A DNA stretch of 58,997 bases from Alphaproteobacteria bacterium (lineage in GTDB: Bacteria > Pseudomonadota > Alphaproteobacteria > Micavibrionales > Micavibrionaceae), in NCBI GenBank assembly GCA_013215815.1, contig JABSQP010000012.1:1-58997 (forward strand). The letters are read 5' to 3'. The notes under the pieces were generated by a model that did not search any database, was not told where the DNA came from, and saw only the letters and a list, made by a program, of their open reading frames with translations. Numbering within the stretch: the stretch's first letter is position 1; each line of letters opens with the position of its first letter. Below are positions 20,450-29,640 of the stretch, one piece after another. A program made the position numbers and the translations under genes.

Positions 20450-20599
20450 CGCATTAAGAAAAGATGTTAAGTCTTTACCAACCTGCCGACCCATTTATGG
20501 AAGGGGCAAGGTGGTTTCCTAAAAAGGGAAATGCGGTCAATTTTGGCAACTATACCTTGGGTCGTCACCAACAAGCGATCCAACAGGGTCGCTTTTTTT
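20450..20599 (+). ncRNA. Candidate structured small RNA (or leader) upstream of the HTH gene
   Basis: About 150 bases of non-coding sequence with own promoter and own terminator. CGACCC (about 20488) pairs with GGGTCG (about 20559). AAGGT and ACCTT stack on the same side with a roughly 15-base bulge between them. TTTCC-TAAAAAG-GGAAA forms an inner hairpin, and GCGATCC-AACA-GGGTCGC followed by seven T ends it. I compared it by eye with SRP RNA, tmRNA, RNase P, 6S and common riboswitches and recognised none. It could be a free sRNA or an attenuating leader of the HTH gene that begins 68 bases downstream. Confidence 0.5.
20575..20599 (+). terminator. Rho-independent terminator of the candidate RNA
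   Basis: Seven-pair stem GCGATCC/GGGTCGC (one G-U pair) with loop AACA, directly followed by TTTTTTT. Confidence 0.85.
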
Positions 20600-20614
20600 G
20601 TACCTCATAAAATC

Positions 20615-20643
20615 TTGAACGTTTTTTCTTATGCGCTTTTAAA
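20615..20643 (+). promoter_or_regulatory. Promoter of the HTH gene
   Basis: TTGAAC and TTTAAA are separated by 17 bases. The predicted start, near 20650, falls inside the inverted repeat 20628-20657, so a bound dimer would block transcription. Confidence 0.6.
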
Positions 20644-20657
20644 CACTAACGCATAAG
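20628..20657. promoter_or_regulatory. Inverted-repeat operator over the HTH gene promoter
   Basis: Perfect 8-base arms CTTATGCG and CGCATAAG with a 14-base spacer. It covers the -10 box and predicted start and ends inside the ribosome-binding site. A third CTTATGCG occurs at 21011-21018, before the next gene. It is likely the binding site of the protein encoded directly downstream, although an mRNA hairpin masking the ribosome-binding site is an alternative. Confidence 0.6.
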
Positions 20658-20667
20658 GAGAAAAATT

Positions 20668-20991
20668 ATGCCTAATTTAGAAATATTTCAATCGACTGCG
20701 ATTGATAAAAATACTGACCATCGAGCCATACAATTTAAAGCATGGCTTAAAGATCCAAAGCCAGAATTTAATGCGCAAGCTGCAAAAGACGAAGATAAAT
20801 TTGCAGATTTGATCTCTCTAGGTTCGCAATTCACCGATGTTGTTTGTTTCTTTGTGAATGAAGTTGGCGTATCTGCAGGCACTATAACTCGATGGACAAA
20901 CGGACGTAGTAAACCTTCAAAGTTTGTAGGAACAACACTAGTAAATGAAACAAAAGAAGCAATAGCAACAGCTCTAATCAGTAAATCTTAA
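20668..20991 (+). CDS. Small HTH-type DNA-binding protein, probably self-regulated
   Basis: A 107-residue protein. The N-terminal 45 residues are polar and not recognised. Residues about 50-95 look like an XRE/Cro-type helix-turn-helix, with a candidate recognition helix in VSAGTITRWTNGRSKPS. No enzymatic motif is present. A strong AAGGAG site lies eight bases before the ATG. A perfect inverted repeat overlaps its promoter, as expected for an autorepressor. It is followed after 61 bases by a small membrane-anchored protein preceded by one copy of the same half-site, so the two are probably coregulated. The exact family is not identified. Confidence 0.7.
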   Translation: MPNLEIFQSTAIDKNTDHRAIQFKAWLKDPKPEFNAQAAKDEDKFADLISLGSQFTDVVCFFVNEVGVSAGTITRWTNGRSKPSKFVGTTLVNETKEAIATALISKS

Positions 20992-21010
20992 GCAACTCAA
21001 AGCGCTAGAT

Positions 21011-21018
21011 CTTATGCG
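21011..21018 (+). promoter_or_regulatory. Extra half-site CTTATGCG before the second islet gene
   Basis: The same octamer as the arms of the operator at 20628-20657. It sits 42 bases before the ATG at 21053, compared with 40 bases for the copy before the HTH gene. No matching second arm is present. Confidence 0.4.
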
Positions 21019-21052
21019 GGATCAAATATTTGCAAACTATAAGGAAAAAGTG

Positions 21053-21421
21053 ATGAGTAAAAAAAAGTATACTCAAGATGAACTATTGTTAGGATTAGGC
21101 TTCTCATTAACCTTTGGTGTATTAAGCGGATTAGCAATATATGACGAACAAGTTAGGAGCTTTATTAAAAATCAAACCCTGCACAATACTACTGTAACGG
21201 TGACTAATGTAGAAGGTATAGTAGATCCTCCTGGCCCATTAATCTATCAATTCTGGACAGATGATTTTGATACCGGAGAATTAGATTGCTTAAATGAACA
21301 TTACTCTGTCAATGCAATGGGCCGATTAACGCCACAGGAAAATACAACATATCAAGCGCAGGTGTATCAAAACAGTCTATTTTCTGATACTTGCGCCCTA
21401 GATTTATTGAGCCCCCTATAA
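21053..21421 (+). CDS. Small membrane-anchored protein of unknown function
   Basis: A 122-residue protein. I chose the ATG at 21053 because AAGGAAAA lies directly before it. An in-frame ATG 13 codons upstream lacks such a site. One hydrophobic segment (about residues 11-30, LLLGLGFSLTFGVLSGLAIY) is followed by an extracytoplasmic domain with two cysteines (LDC and DTC) that could form a disulfide. There is no recognisable motif. It lies downstream of the HTH gene and shares the CTTATGCG element. It is closed by a strong terminator shared with groEL, which converges on it. Confidence 0.62.
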   Translation: MSKKKYTQDELLLGLGFSLTFGVLSGLAIYDEQVRSFIKNQTLHNTTVTVTNVEGIVDPPGPLIYQFWTDDFDTGELDCLNEHYSVNAMGRLTPQENTTYQAQVYQNSLFSDTCALDLLSPL

Positions 21422-21425
21422 ACAA

Positions 21426-21455
21426 AAAAGGCCGAGGAGCAATCCTCGGCCTTTT
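21426..21455. terminator. Bidirectional terminator between the small membrane protein and groEL
   Basis: A perfect 13-pair stem AAAAGGCCGAGGA/TCCTCGGCCTTTT with loop GCAA. A/T runs on both sides serve the convergent units. Confidence 0.92.
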
Positions 21456-21479
21456 CTTTATTCTATATTGGCGGGCAGA

Positions 21480-23153
<1,674 letters not shown>

Positions 23154-23218
23154 TTACTTGTCAATTTTGGCCTCAGGCAGCTAAACCTGCTACGGCCGAT
23201 TAAATTAAGTTCTAAAAA

Positions 23219-23509
23219 TTAAGCGGCAACGATACCGATGATGTCTGACTCTTTCATCACCATCAGTTCTTCACCATCGATTGATACTTCAGTACCAGCC
23301 CATTTTGAGAAAATTACGCGGTCACCTTCTTTTACATCCAGCGGGCGTACATCACCATTGTCATTAACGTGTCCCGTACCGACGGCAACAATCTCGCCTT
23401 CCATAGGCTTTTCTTGAGCTGTATCAGGAATAATAATCCCACCAGCAGTTTTGTTATCCTGCTCTAAACGACGCAGTAAAACGCGATCATGTAATGGACG
23501 AAATTTCAT
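23219..23509 (-). CDS. groES: Co-chaperonin GroES
   Basis: A 96-residue lid of the GroEL chamber. It begins [14 protein letters not shown]. The mobile loop region (around [11 protein letters not shown]) and the C-terminal [13 protein letters not shown] are standard. It is the first gene of groESL, with its ribosome-binding site AGGAGAC just before the ATG and a CIRCE operator about 60 bases upstream. Confidence 0.98.
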   Translation of the reverse strand: MKFRPLHDRVLLRRLEQDNKTAGGIIIPDTAQEKPMEGEIVAVGTGHVNDNGDVRPLDVKEGDRVIFSKWAGTEVSIDGEELMVMKESDIIGIVAA

Positions 23510-23568
23510 ATTATGTCTCCTTAAGACTTTGATTTCGTTACAAAAACCAATACCTCACCATGAGCGTA

Positions 23569-23595
23569 TTAGCACTCCCTTTAAGAGAGTGCTAA
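23569..23595. promoter_or_regulatory. CIRCE operator (HrcA site) of groESL
   Basis: Perfect match to TTAGCACTC-N9-GAGTGCTAA. It lies immediately downstream of the -10 box, so HrcA bound here would block groESL transcription and release on heat shock. The hrcA gene itself is not in the window. Confidence 0.97.
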
Positions 23596-23596
23596 A

Positions 23597-23625
23597 TATA
23601 TAACGCCGCTCCCCCCCAAATTCAA
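23597..23625 (-). promoter_or_regulatory. groESL promoter
   Basis: On the minus strand TTGAAT and TATATA are separated by a 17-base G-rich spacer. The transcription start falls inside CIRCE. Confidence 0.8.
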
Positions 23626-23649
23626 GGAAATTTGTGGTAAAATACCCAT

Positions 23650-23925
23650 ATGAACGCGCGTTTGAGTGACCTTGAAAAACAGCTTTTAGGATATAGGCTG
23701 ACAACGGCCCAAATCCTTTATCACATGCCGGATACACCATCTTTATTGCAGGAGTTTATTTGGCAGAATTACGATCTCGCGCCCAAGTTTCCAAAGCTCT
23801 ATAAATTCCTCGATTTTTGGGAACATAAAATCGATGGATCCCTTCATTCAGTTTATGTCGCAAAAAAAGAAATTATCAGCCCAAATGATACACGCTTTTG
23901 CGACGCAGAATTTACGCTGCAGTAA
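23650..23925 (+). CDS. usg: Usg family protein
   Basis: A 91-residue protein of the alphaproteobacterial Usg family (named for a gene upstream of trp genes). It shows the family pattern LEKQLLGYRLTTAQILYHMP and IWQNYDLAP...FLDFW...LHSV. The biochemical role is not known. It is divergent from groESL. An extended -10 element (TG at 23635 followed by TAAAAT at 23638-23643) places the transcript start at about the ATG, so the mRNA may be leaderless, which agrees with the lack of a ribosome-binding site. Confidence 0.9.
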   Translation: MNARLSDLEKQLLGYRLTTAQILYHMPDTPSLLQEFIWQNYDLAPKFPKLYKFLDFWEHKIDGSLHSVYVAKKEIISPNDTRFCDAEFTLQ

Positions 23926-23927
23926 AC

Positions 23928-24245
23928 TTAAATCTCCGTCCCTGGAGCTATCGTGACTTTAAGACCATCAAGCGCTTCACTCATGAGGATTTGGCAAGAA
24001 AGACGTGAATTATCTTGCACATCGATCGCTTCATCAAGCATATCTTCTTCGTCATCACGCATTTCATAAAGCTTATCAACCCAATCTTCATGGACGTACA
24101 CATGGCATGTTGCACAACAACAAGCGCCGCCGCATTCGGCCTTTAACGGCAGACCATAATCTTTGATGATTTCCATGACACGCCAGCCATCAAGGCCTTC
24201 AAGCTCGTGCTCTTTACCATCAGGATCAGTGACGTAGATTTTCAT
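23928..24245 (-). CDS. Adrenodoxin-type 2Fe-2S ferredoxin
   Basis: A 105-residue electron-transfer protein. The cluster ligands are Cys38, Cys44, Cys47 and Cys84 (CGGACCCATC, C-x5-C-x2-C, then C in RLSCQ), the adrenodoxin/FdxB spacing. Two further cysteines (42, 43) lie within the loop. Such ferredoxins serve iron-sulfur cluster assembly or heme A/cytochrome P450 chemistry. Here a ferredoxin-NADP reductase lies two genes upstream on the same strand and could reduce it. It is separated by two bases from the upstream membrane protein gene and converges with usg. Confidence 0.93.
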   Translation of the reverse strand: MKIYVTDPDGKEHELEGLDGWRVMEIIKDYGLPLKAECGGACCCATCHVYVHEDWVDKLYEMRDDEEDMLDEAIDVQDNSRLSCQILMSEALDGLKVTIAPGTEI

Positions 24246-24247
24246 GA

Positions 24248-25036
24248 TTACTTCTTCCCGTTCATGACGTGCAAAATTGCAACAGTCATCCCTGCCGTTA
24301 CCAAAATATTTTTAACCGTATCAAAAATAATACGAATGATCGCCACAAACACCTCCGCGATCATAGTCCCCTGCATACCATCAACCATAAAAAGAGAAAG
24401 AATGAACTGCATCGTTACCATAGCCGGTACAAAGCAAATCAACCAAAGACCTATCATACGCGCCGAAATTCCAACACCATTTGTCTTACGAATATATTCC
24501 AGCGGTCTCATACGTGCAGCCAAAGGCACATAGAGCCAGACAAAACGAAAGGCCAGAAAGACAAATGCCATCATTAGCGTCATGTTTAAAAACATACCCG
24601 GCGGCACATCTTCAGGGTTCATAACCTCGCCCTCTAACATTTCAGCAGGCATTAAATTAGAAAACACATGAAAATAAAGCGCAATAGACAGGTTGATCAG
24701 AACGAAGCCCAAGATCCCCGCCAAGAGAGGGCGCCCTCTCTCCTTCGCTGCTTTCAAATCCTTCGCATCATCCCCCGTCATAACATACGGCCAACGCTGC
24801 CCATTCGTCATGAGCCGGACAAAATGGCATAGCATCCACCCTTCTGCAAAATATGCAGGAATAAGCAATAAGCTCATGCGAATAACATTACCGCTCTCTC
24901 CATACATGAGCGATACCATAAAAAAGGCTAACTTAATCACTAGCGGAACAAGGGCGAGTTTCAACAAATACTGCCGCTCTCGCCAAACCAATTGGTAAGC
25001 GTAACTTGCGCAGTCTATTGTGTTAAAAGAAGCCAT
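24248..25036 (-). CDS. Multi-pass membrane protein of unknown function
   Basis: A 262-residue integral membrane protein with about six hydrophobic segments (roughly residues 22-44, 54-73, 105-126, 150-172, 197-218 and 232-255). Its short hydrophilic N-terminus begins FNTIDCASYAYQLVWRERQYLLKLA. I recognise no transporter or enzyme signature. It is flanked by the ferredoxin reductase gene and the ferredoxin gene in one orientation with gaps of 10 and 2 bases, so it is likely cotranscribed with them. Whether it is functionally linked to electron transfer is unknown. Confidence 0.78.
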   Translation of the reverse strand: MASFNTIDCASYAYQLVWRERQYLLKLALVPLVIKLAFFMVSLMYGESGNVIRMSLLLIPAYFAEGWMLCHFVRLMTNGQRWPYVMTGDDAKDLKAAKERGRPLLAGILGFVLINLSIALYFHVFSNLMPAEMLEGEVMNPEDVPPGMFLNMTLMMAFVFLAFRFVWLYVPLAARMRPLEYIRKTNGVGISARMIGLWLICFVPAMVTMQFILSLFMVDGMQGTMIAEVFVAIIRIIFDTVKNILVTAGMTVAILHVMNGKK

Positions 25037-25046
25037 GAATTAAACA

Positions 25047-26141
<1,095 letters not shown>

Positions 26142-26148
26142 TTATACG

Positions 26149-26177
26149 TTGACAATTTATATTTTTCATAATATATA
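26149..26177 (+). promoter_or_regulatory. Near-consensus promoter giving a leaderless transcript
   Basis: A perfect TTGACA and TATATA are separated by 17 bases. The predicted start coincides with the ATG at 26184, and there is no room for a ribosome-binding site. Confidence 0.7.
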
Positions 26178-26183
26178 ACCATC

Positions 26184-26507
26184 ATGAAAAAAGCGCCTAT
26201 TACATGCAGCATTGTTTTAGCAACAGTATTTCTTGATGGAGCCCTCCATGAGGCTTCTGCTGGATTAAGACGCTGTTTTGATGATACGCATAATACAACA
26301 ACAGATGCCATACATCACTTACAAGACAAAAATCCAAACCTTGGGCTATCATCTCAATTAAAAAGGCAGGATCAGAACATTATTTTATGCATGCGTGATC
26401 AAGACGGTGCAGAACAAATCTTTATGTATTTTCCTAAAACGGGATCTCTCTGTCCTGCCGTTCCTGCGGAGTTGAATTCCTGTCCTAAATTAAACTTCCT
26501 GAACTAA
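26184..26507 (+). CDS. Small exported protein of unknown function
   Basis: A 107-residue protein with a probable signal sequence (MKKAPITCSIVLATVF..., possible cleavage after EASAG near residue 27). The mature part of about 80 residues has four cysteines (RRCFDD, ILCMRD, SLCPA, SCPKL) that could form two disulfides. No known family was recognised. It has a near-consensus promoter whose start falls on the ATG, so the mRNA is predicted to be leaderless. It is divergent from the ferredoxin reductase. Confidence 0.65.
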   Translation: MKKAPITCSIVLATVFLDGALHEASAGLRRCFDDTHNTTTDAIHHLQDKNPNLGLSSQLKRQDQNIILCMRDQDGAEQIFMYFPKTGSLCPAVPAELNSCPKLNFLN

Positions 26508-26561
26508 TAAGCCTAAAAAACTTTGCTCTAATTCTTTTTATAAGGTAGTTAAATACTCAGC

Positions 26562-27536
26562 ATGCAGAGTATTCAAAAACACACTCACTTAACCAATTGG
26601 CTTTTCTTTACTGCCTTCATGGTTTTTTCGATGGCTGTCATTGGAGCAATAACACGCCTCACAGAAAGCGGCTTGTCTATGGTGGAATGGAGACCATTAA
26701 TTGGAGCATTGCCACCATTAAGCGCTGAAGAATGGCAACGTGTGTTTACGCTCTATCAAGAAACACCAGAATATCAAAAAAAGAATTTCGGCATGAGCCT
26801 TGAAGAATTTAAAAATATCTTCTTCTGGGAATGGTTTCACCGCCTGTGGGGCCGCCTTATTGGTCTCGTATATGCTCTGCCCCTTTTGTACTTTTGGATT
26901 AGCAAAAAAATTCCTGACGGCTTTAGAGGTAAATTACTCATTGGCCTTTTCCTTGGCGCAGTGCAGGGGCTCATGGGCTGGTATATGGTCAAAAGCGGTT
27001 TAATAGACCGCCCTTCCGTAAGCCATTTCCGCTTGGCGGCTCATTTAGGGCTAGCCGCCATTATTTTCGGGTACCTACTCTGGATTGCTTTTGATTTAAA
27101 ACGAACAAATAAAGCCGAAACAACTTTTTGTATAAAAAGGCATGGCTGGATTGCAACAGCACTCGTTTTCTTGACTTTAATTTGGGGGGCTTTTGTCGCA
27201 GGTCTCGATGCGGGGCTCGTATACAACACCTGGCCTTTGATGGGATCACAATGGATCCCAAATGAGCTCACTGCACTTTCGAATATATTCACCGAACCCG
27301 TATCTGTACAATTCTTTCATCGATGGATTGCTATTGTTACGGGAGTAATCGTTTTGACATTTGCCTATCGCATAAAGAGCTTTCCATTAGCAGGTATGGT
27401 ATTCTTACAAATTGGGCTTGGTATTGCGACCCTTATCACACAGGTTCATCTACATATGGCTGCCACACACCAAGCTGGTGCTTTTATTCTGCTTGGGATT
27501 TGCGTGTCGGCTCTTCATCAGCAGTACCGCCGTTAG
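26562..27536 (+). CDS. ctaA: Heme A synthase (COX15/CtaA)
   Basis: A 324-residue eight-helix membrane enzyme that oxidises the C8 methyl of heme O to give heme A for cytochrome aa3 oxidase. The N-terminal ITRLTESGLSMVEWRPLIG is the alphaproteobacterial type-2 CtaA signature. The conserved His residues lie in EWFHRLWGRL, FRLAAHLG, FFHRWIA and TQVHLHMAATH. Its 3' end overlaps the convergent glycosyltransferase by 53 bases. A possible promoter (TTGCTC-N17-TAGTTA, 26523-26551) would leave a leader of only a few bases. No oxidase subunit genes are in the window. Confidence 0.95.
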   Translation: MQSIQKHTHLTNWLFFTAFMVFSMAVIGAITRLTESGLSMVEWRPLIGALPPLSAEEWQRVFTLYQETPEYQKKNFGMSLEEFKNIFFWEWFHRLWGRLIGLVYALPLLYFWISKKIPDGFRGKLLIGLFLGAVQGLMGWYMVKSGLIDRPSVSHFRLAAHLGLAAIIFGYLLWIAFDLKRTNKAETTFCIKRHGWIATALVFLTLIWGAFVAGLDAGLVYNTWPLMGSQWIPNELTALSNIFTEPVSVQFFHRWIAIVTGVIVLTFAYRIKSFPLAGMVFLQIGLGIATLITQVHLHMAATHQAGAFILLGICVSALHQQYRR

Positions 27537-28593
27537 ATAAGGTCTTTTCATCCAGAATTTGCTGATAATAAGATAAGTAAGCCTGAACCGATTTCTCTTT
27601 AGTAAAATGCGAGAGGTACTGATCATATCCATTTTTAACGAGATTCATTGCCAATACTTTATCGTCAAGCAGCTTATGGATTGAAGAAACAAGGGCATCT
27701 TTATCATCAACCTCAATCATCAAACAGTCTTTCTCGTGCGTGCAAAACTGCTTCGGCCCAAAAGTATCACTCACAATGACTGGTGTTTTATTAGCCCAAC
27801 TTTGCGCAAACACCGTACCAAAGGGCTCGTATCGTGAGGTAAACAAACAAACGTCAGCAGCCTGTAAAAGAGCACTACGATCTGTTCGCCACCCAAGAAA
27901 ACGTACACACTCTTTAAGGCCAAGCTCTTCAACCTGACTTTCCAATTGCATACGAAGCGGCCCTTCCCCCGCCATCCACAAATAAGCTTCAGGCACTTCA
28001 GCTAAAGCCTCTAAAACAACATCTAGAGATTTTGCCTCATGAAGCCTCGCAAGTGTTAGTAAAACCGGAACATCTTTTGGTGTTTCAAGTGTTTCTCTGG
28101 AGACAGGCACGGCATCACCTTCCGTCTCGGCAAAATTTTGAATAAACCGAATGCGATCCTGAGTGATACCGTTCTTTTCGAGATGCTCACCAATGTCAGG
28201 GGTAACAGCAACAAAGTAATCCGTATTTGAAAAATGCTTAATGTTATAATAGCCCCCTAAACGCGCTAACGTTACATAGGGCTTTTTGGTCTTGGTTTGG
28301 GACCAATTAGGGGTTTTTTGAGAGGCACGTGACATCCATGTTTGAACAATGTCAGGTTGAGCCTCTTCAATAATTCTCTTTATCTTGTAAGGTGTAAATT
28401 TATCTATAACACCGCCAAAAGGCAGGGTATGAACAGGTATTCCAGCCTGCATAAGCAAAGGGACACGAATTTTATTTGGCCGCGTTACAACCTCAACGCT
28501 TTGACCGGCTTCTTTCATAGCAATGCACATATCAACAAACGCCATTTCAGCGCCGCCATTTTCTCCGCCAGCCATGACCTGTAGAATTTTCAT
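27484..28593 (-). CDS. GT4-family glycosyltransferase
   Basis: A 369-residue group 1 glycosyltransferase with a GT-B fold. The start MKILQVMAGGENGGAEMAF has the nucleotide-loop glycine motif. The C-terminal half holds LLTLARLHEAKSLDVVLEAL, and the donor site has the E-x7-E motif in YEPFGTVFAQSWANKTPVI. The acceptor and sugar donor cannot be read from sequence. Surface polysaccharide or lipopolysaccharide synthesis is likely. The last 17 codons (a polar tail, GTADEEPTRKSQAE) overlap the end of ctaA antisense, suggesting the tail was gained by extension into the neighbour. Confidence 0.9.
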   Translation of the reverse strand: MKILQVMAGGENGGAEMAFVDMCIAMKEAGQSVEVVTRPNKIRVPLLMQAGIPVHTLPFGGVIDKFTPYKIKRIIEEAQPDIVQTWMSRASQKTPNWSQTKTKKPYVTLARLGGYYNIKHFSNTDYFVAVTPDIGEHLEKNGITQDRIRFIQNFAETEGDAVPVSRETLETPKDVPVLLTLARLHEAKSLDVVLEALAEVPEAYLWMAGEGPLRMQLESQVEELGLKECVRFLGWRTDRSALLQAADVCLFTSRYEPFGTVFAQSWANKTPVIVSDTFGPKQFCTHEKDCLMIEVDDKDALVSSIHKLLDDKVLAMNLVKNGYDQYLSHFTKEKSVQAYLSYYQQILDEKTLSNGGTADEEPTRKSQAE

Positions 28594-28617
28594 TTTTATT
28601 CCTTATTTGTGACAGAT

Positions 28618-29235
28618 CTAGGTGTCAGATCCAGATGCCTTTTTATCTTGCTCAATGCGTTCACGAACAACTTCTTCTGGCAGAAGAATATTTTGTAGCA
28701 ACGAGATAAGTTCGTTTTCTGTCTTATCCATGCTCTTGATAAGAGCATTACAACTTTTCTCATCACTGACAGGCTGCTTTTTGATTTTTGATTGACTGTA
28801 TTTATAAGCTTTATCATTAAGCTTTAATACACGACGTACATCAGAGGCAGGCACAACCGTTTGAGATTTAATTTCTTGTTTTAAAAATTTATCTGCCTCA
28901 TCCAGAATAGGCAAAACAGCATCTTCCCAGCTACTGAAGCGATCAGATATATCAACACTCAACGTTTCGTTTTCTTTTTCGCAAGATCTTACCGCAGCTT
29001 TAATATCATCACGCACCACACGCAGTGTACGTATAACACTATGCTTGTTACGCAGAATAAAGAACGTTTCCTGATCTTGTTTAGATAACGGCTCAATCAG
29101 TGTATTTTCCGCATCAATCCACTTTGTAATTGGTGTTTCTTCTTTCTCCTGATCGGTGGCCTGCTCTTCGGCATAAGCATTGATAGGCGCCCCCATAATC
29201 GTAAAGGCAAGTATTAATATCGTTAGATGTTTCAT
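28618..29235 (-). CDS. Exported helical protein of unknown function
   Basis: A 205-residue protein with a signal peptide (MKHLTILILAFTIMGAPINAYA, cleavage after AYA). The mature part is hydrophilic, strongly charged and mostly helical. Two cysteines (SCEKE, SCNAL) are present. The C-terminus ends EQDKKASGSDT. No enzymatic motif or known family was seen. It lies 24 bases upstream of the glycosyltransferase start on the same strand and is probably cotranscribed with it. Confidence 0.7.
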   Translation of the reverse strand: MKHLTILILAFTIMGAPINAYAEEQATDQEKEETPITKWIDAENTLIEPLSKQDQETFFILRNKHSVIRTLRVVRDDIKAAVRSCEKENETLSVDISDRFSSWEDAVLPILDEADKFLKQEIKSQTVVPASDVRRVLKLNDKAYKYSQSKIKKQPVSDEKSCNALIKSMDKTENELISLLQNILLPEEVVRERIEQDKKASGSDT

Positions 29236-29298
29236 GCGTAAAATAATCCTGTTTACTTGATATTACACCATTCTAAACATCATAGACAAAACTGCTAC

Positions 29299-29332
29299 AA
29301 AAAATTAGCCGCCGGGTACGAAACCCAGCGGC
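29299..29332 (-). terminator. Terminator of the candidate RNA
   Basis: Ten-pair stem GCCGCTGGGT/ACCCGGCGGC on the minus strand (one G-U pair) with loop TTCGT, followed by TAATTTTTT. Confidence 0.85.
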
Positions 29333-29467
29333 CAAGGGGACGAATCCGTCCGTTTACACTATGTTAGGTCTGTGGTGAGATTTGCGGGGCATGCAAGTCC
29401 CTAACCATAAACGGACGAAAACTAAACCTCTCTTTGTTGCCAACTCTCTTAAAATTTCTTTCGCCAA
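29299..29467 (-). ncRNA. Candidate structured small RNA downstream of rne
   Basis: A complete minus-strand transcription unit without coding capacity. The promoter TTGAGA-N18-TATATA (29474-29503) predicts a start near 29467. The RNA has an A/U-rich 5' part, then a long hairpin whose outer stem CGTCCGTTTA/TAAACGGACG and inner stem GGTTAGG/CCTAAC enclose a TTGC...GCAA loop. It ends with a ten-pair terminator. It is separated from rne by rne's own terminator. I could not match it to 6S RNA (its ends do not pair), tmRNA (no T-loop, no tag frame), SRP RNA or RNase P RNA. Confidence 0.6.
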
Positions 29468-29473
29468 GGGCTA

Positions 29474-29503
29474 TATATAAAAGTTATTTAACAGTTATCT
29501 CAA
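29474..29503 (-). promoter_or_regulatory. Promoter of the candidate RNA
   Basis: On the minus strand TTGAGA is followed after 18 bases by TATATA (or after 17 by TTATAT), in an AT-rich setting. Confidence 0.65.
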
Positions 29504-29587
29504 TTTTTATGTTAAATCAAAAGAATTAAATCTAATTAAATTTTAAATACAATTTTATCTAATTCGAAAAATAAGATTAAAAGGCAT

Positions 29588-29613
29588 GAAAAAAGGCCGA
29601 AAAAACGGCCTTT
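29588..29613 (-). terminator. Terminator of rne
   Basis: Eight-pair stem AAAGGCCG/CGGCCTTT with a loop of six T, followed by TTTC on the minus strand, 28 bases after the rne stop. Confidence 0.85.
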
Positions 29614-29640
29614 ATCAATGGTTTACTGTTTGTGAGCGCC

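Larger units (their letters stand above)
29236..29640. other. Gene-free stretch between rne and the exported protein gene
   Basis: This interval contains, from right to left on the minus strand, the rne terminator, an AT-rich promoter region and the candidate structured RNA. No open frame worth calling is present. Confidence 0.7.

Noticed and set aside
20450-20599. The 20.45 kb RNA as SRP RNA
   Set aside because: It lacks the GGTCAGG...AGCAGCC core, which is found instead at 56347-56370 next to dnaX.
29299-29467. The RNA downstream of rne as tmRNA or 6S RNA
   Set aside because: No tag reading frame, T-loop or tRNA-like ends were found, and the two ends do not pair as in 6S RNA.
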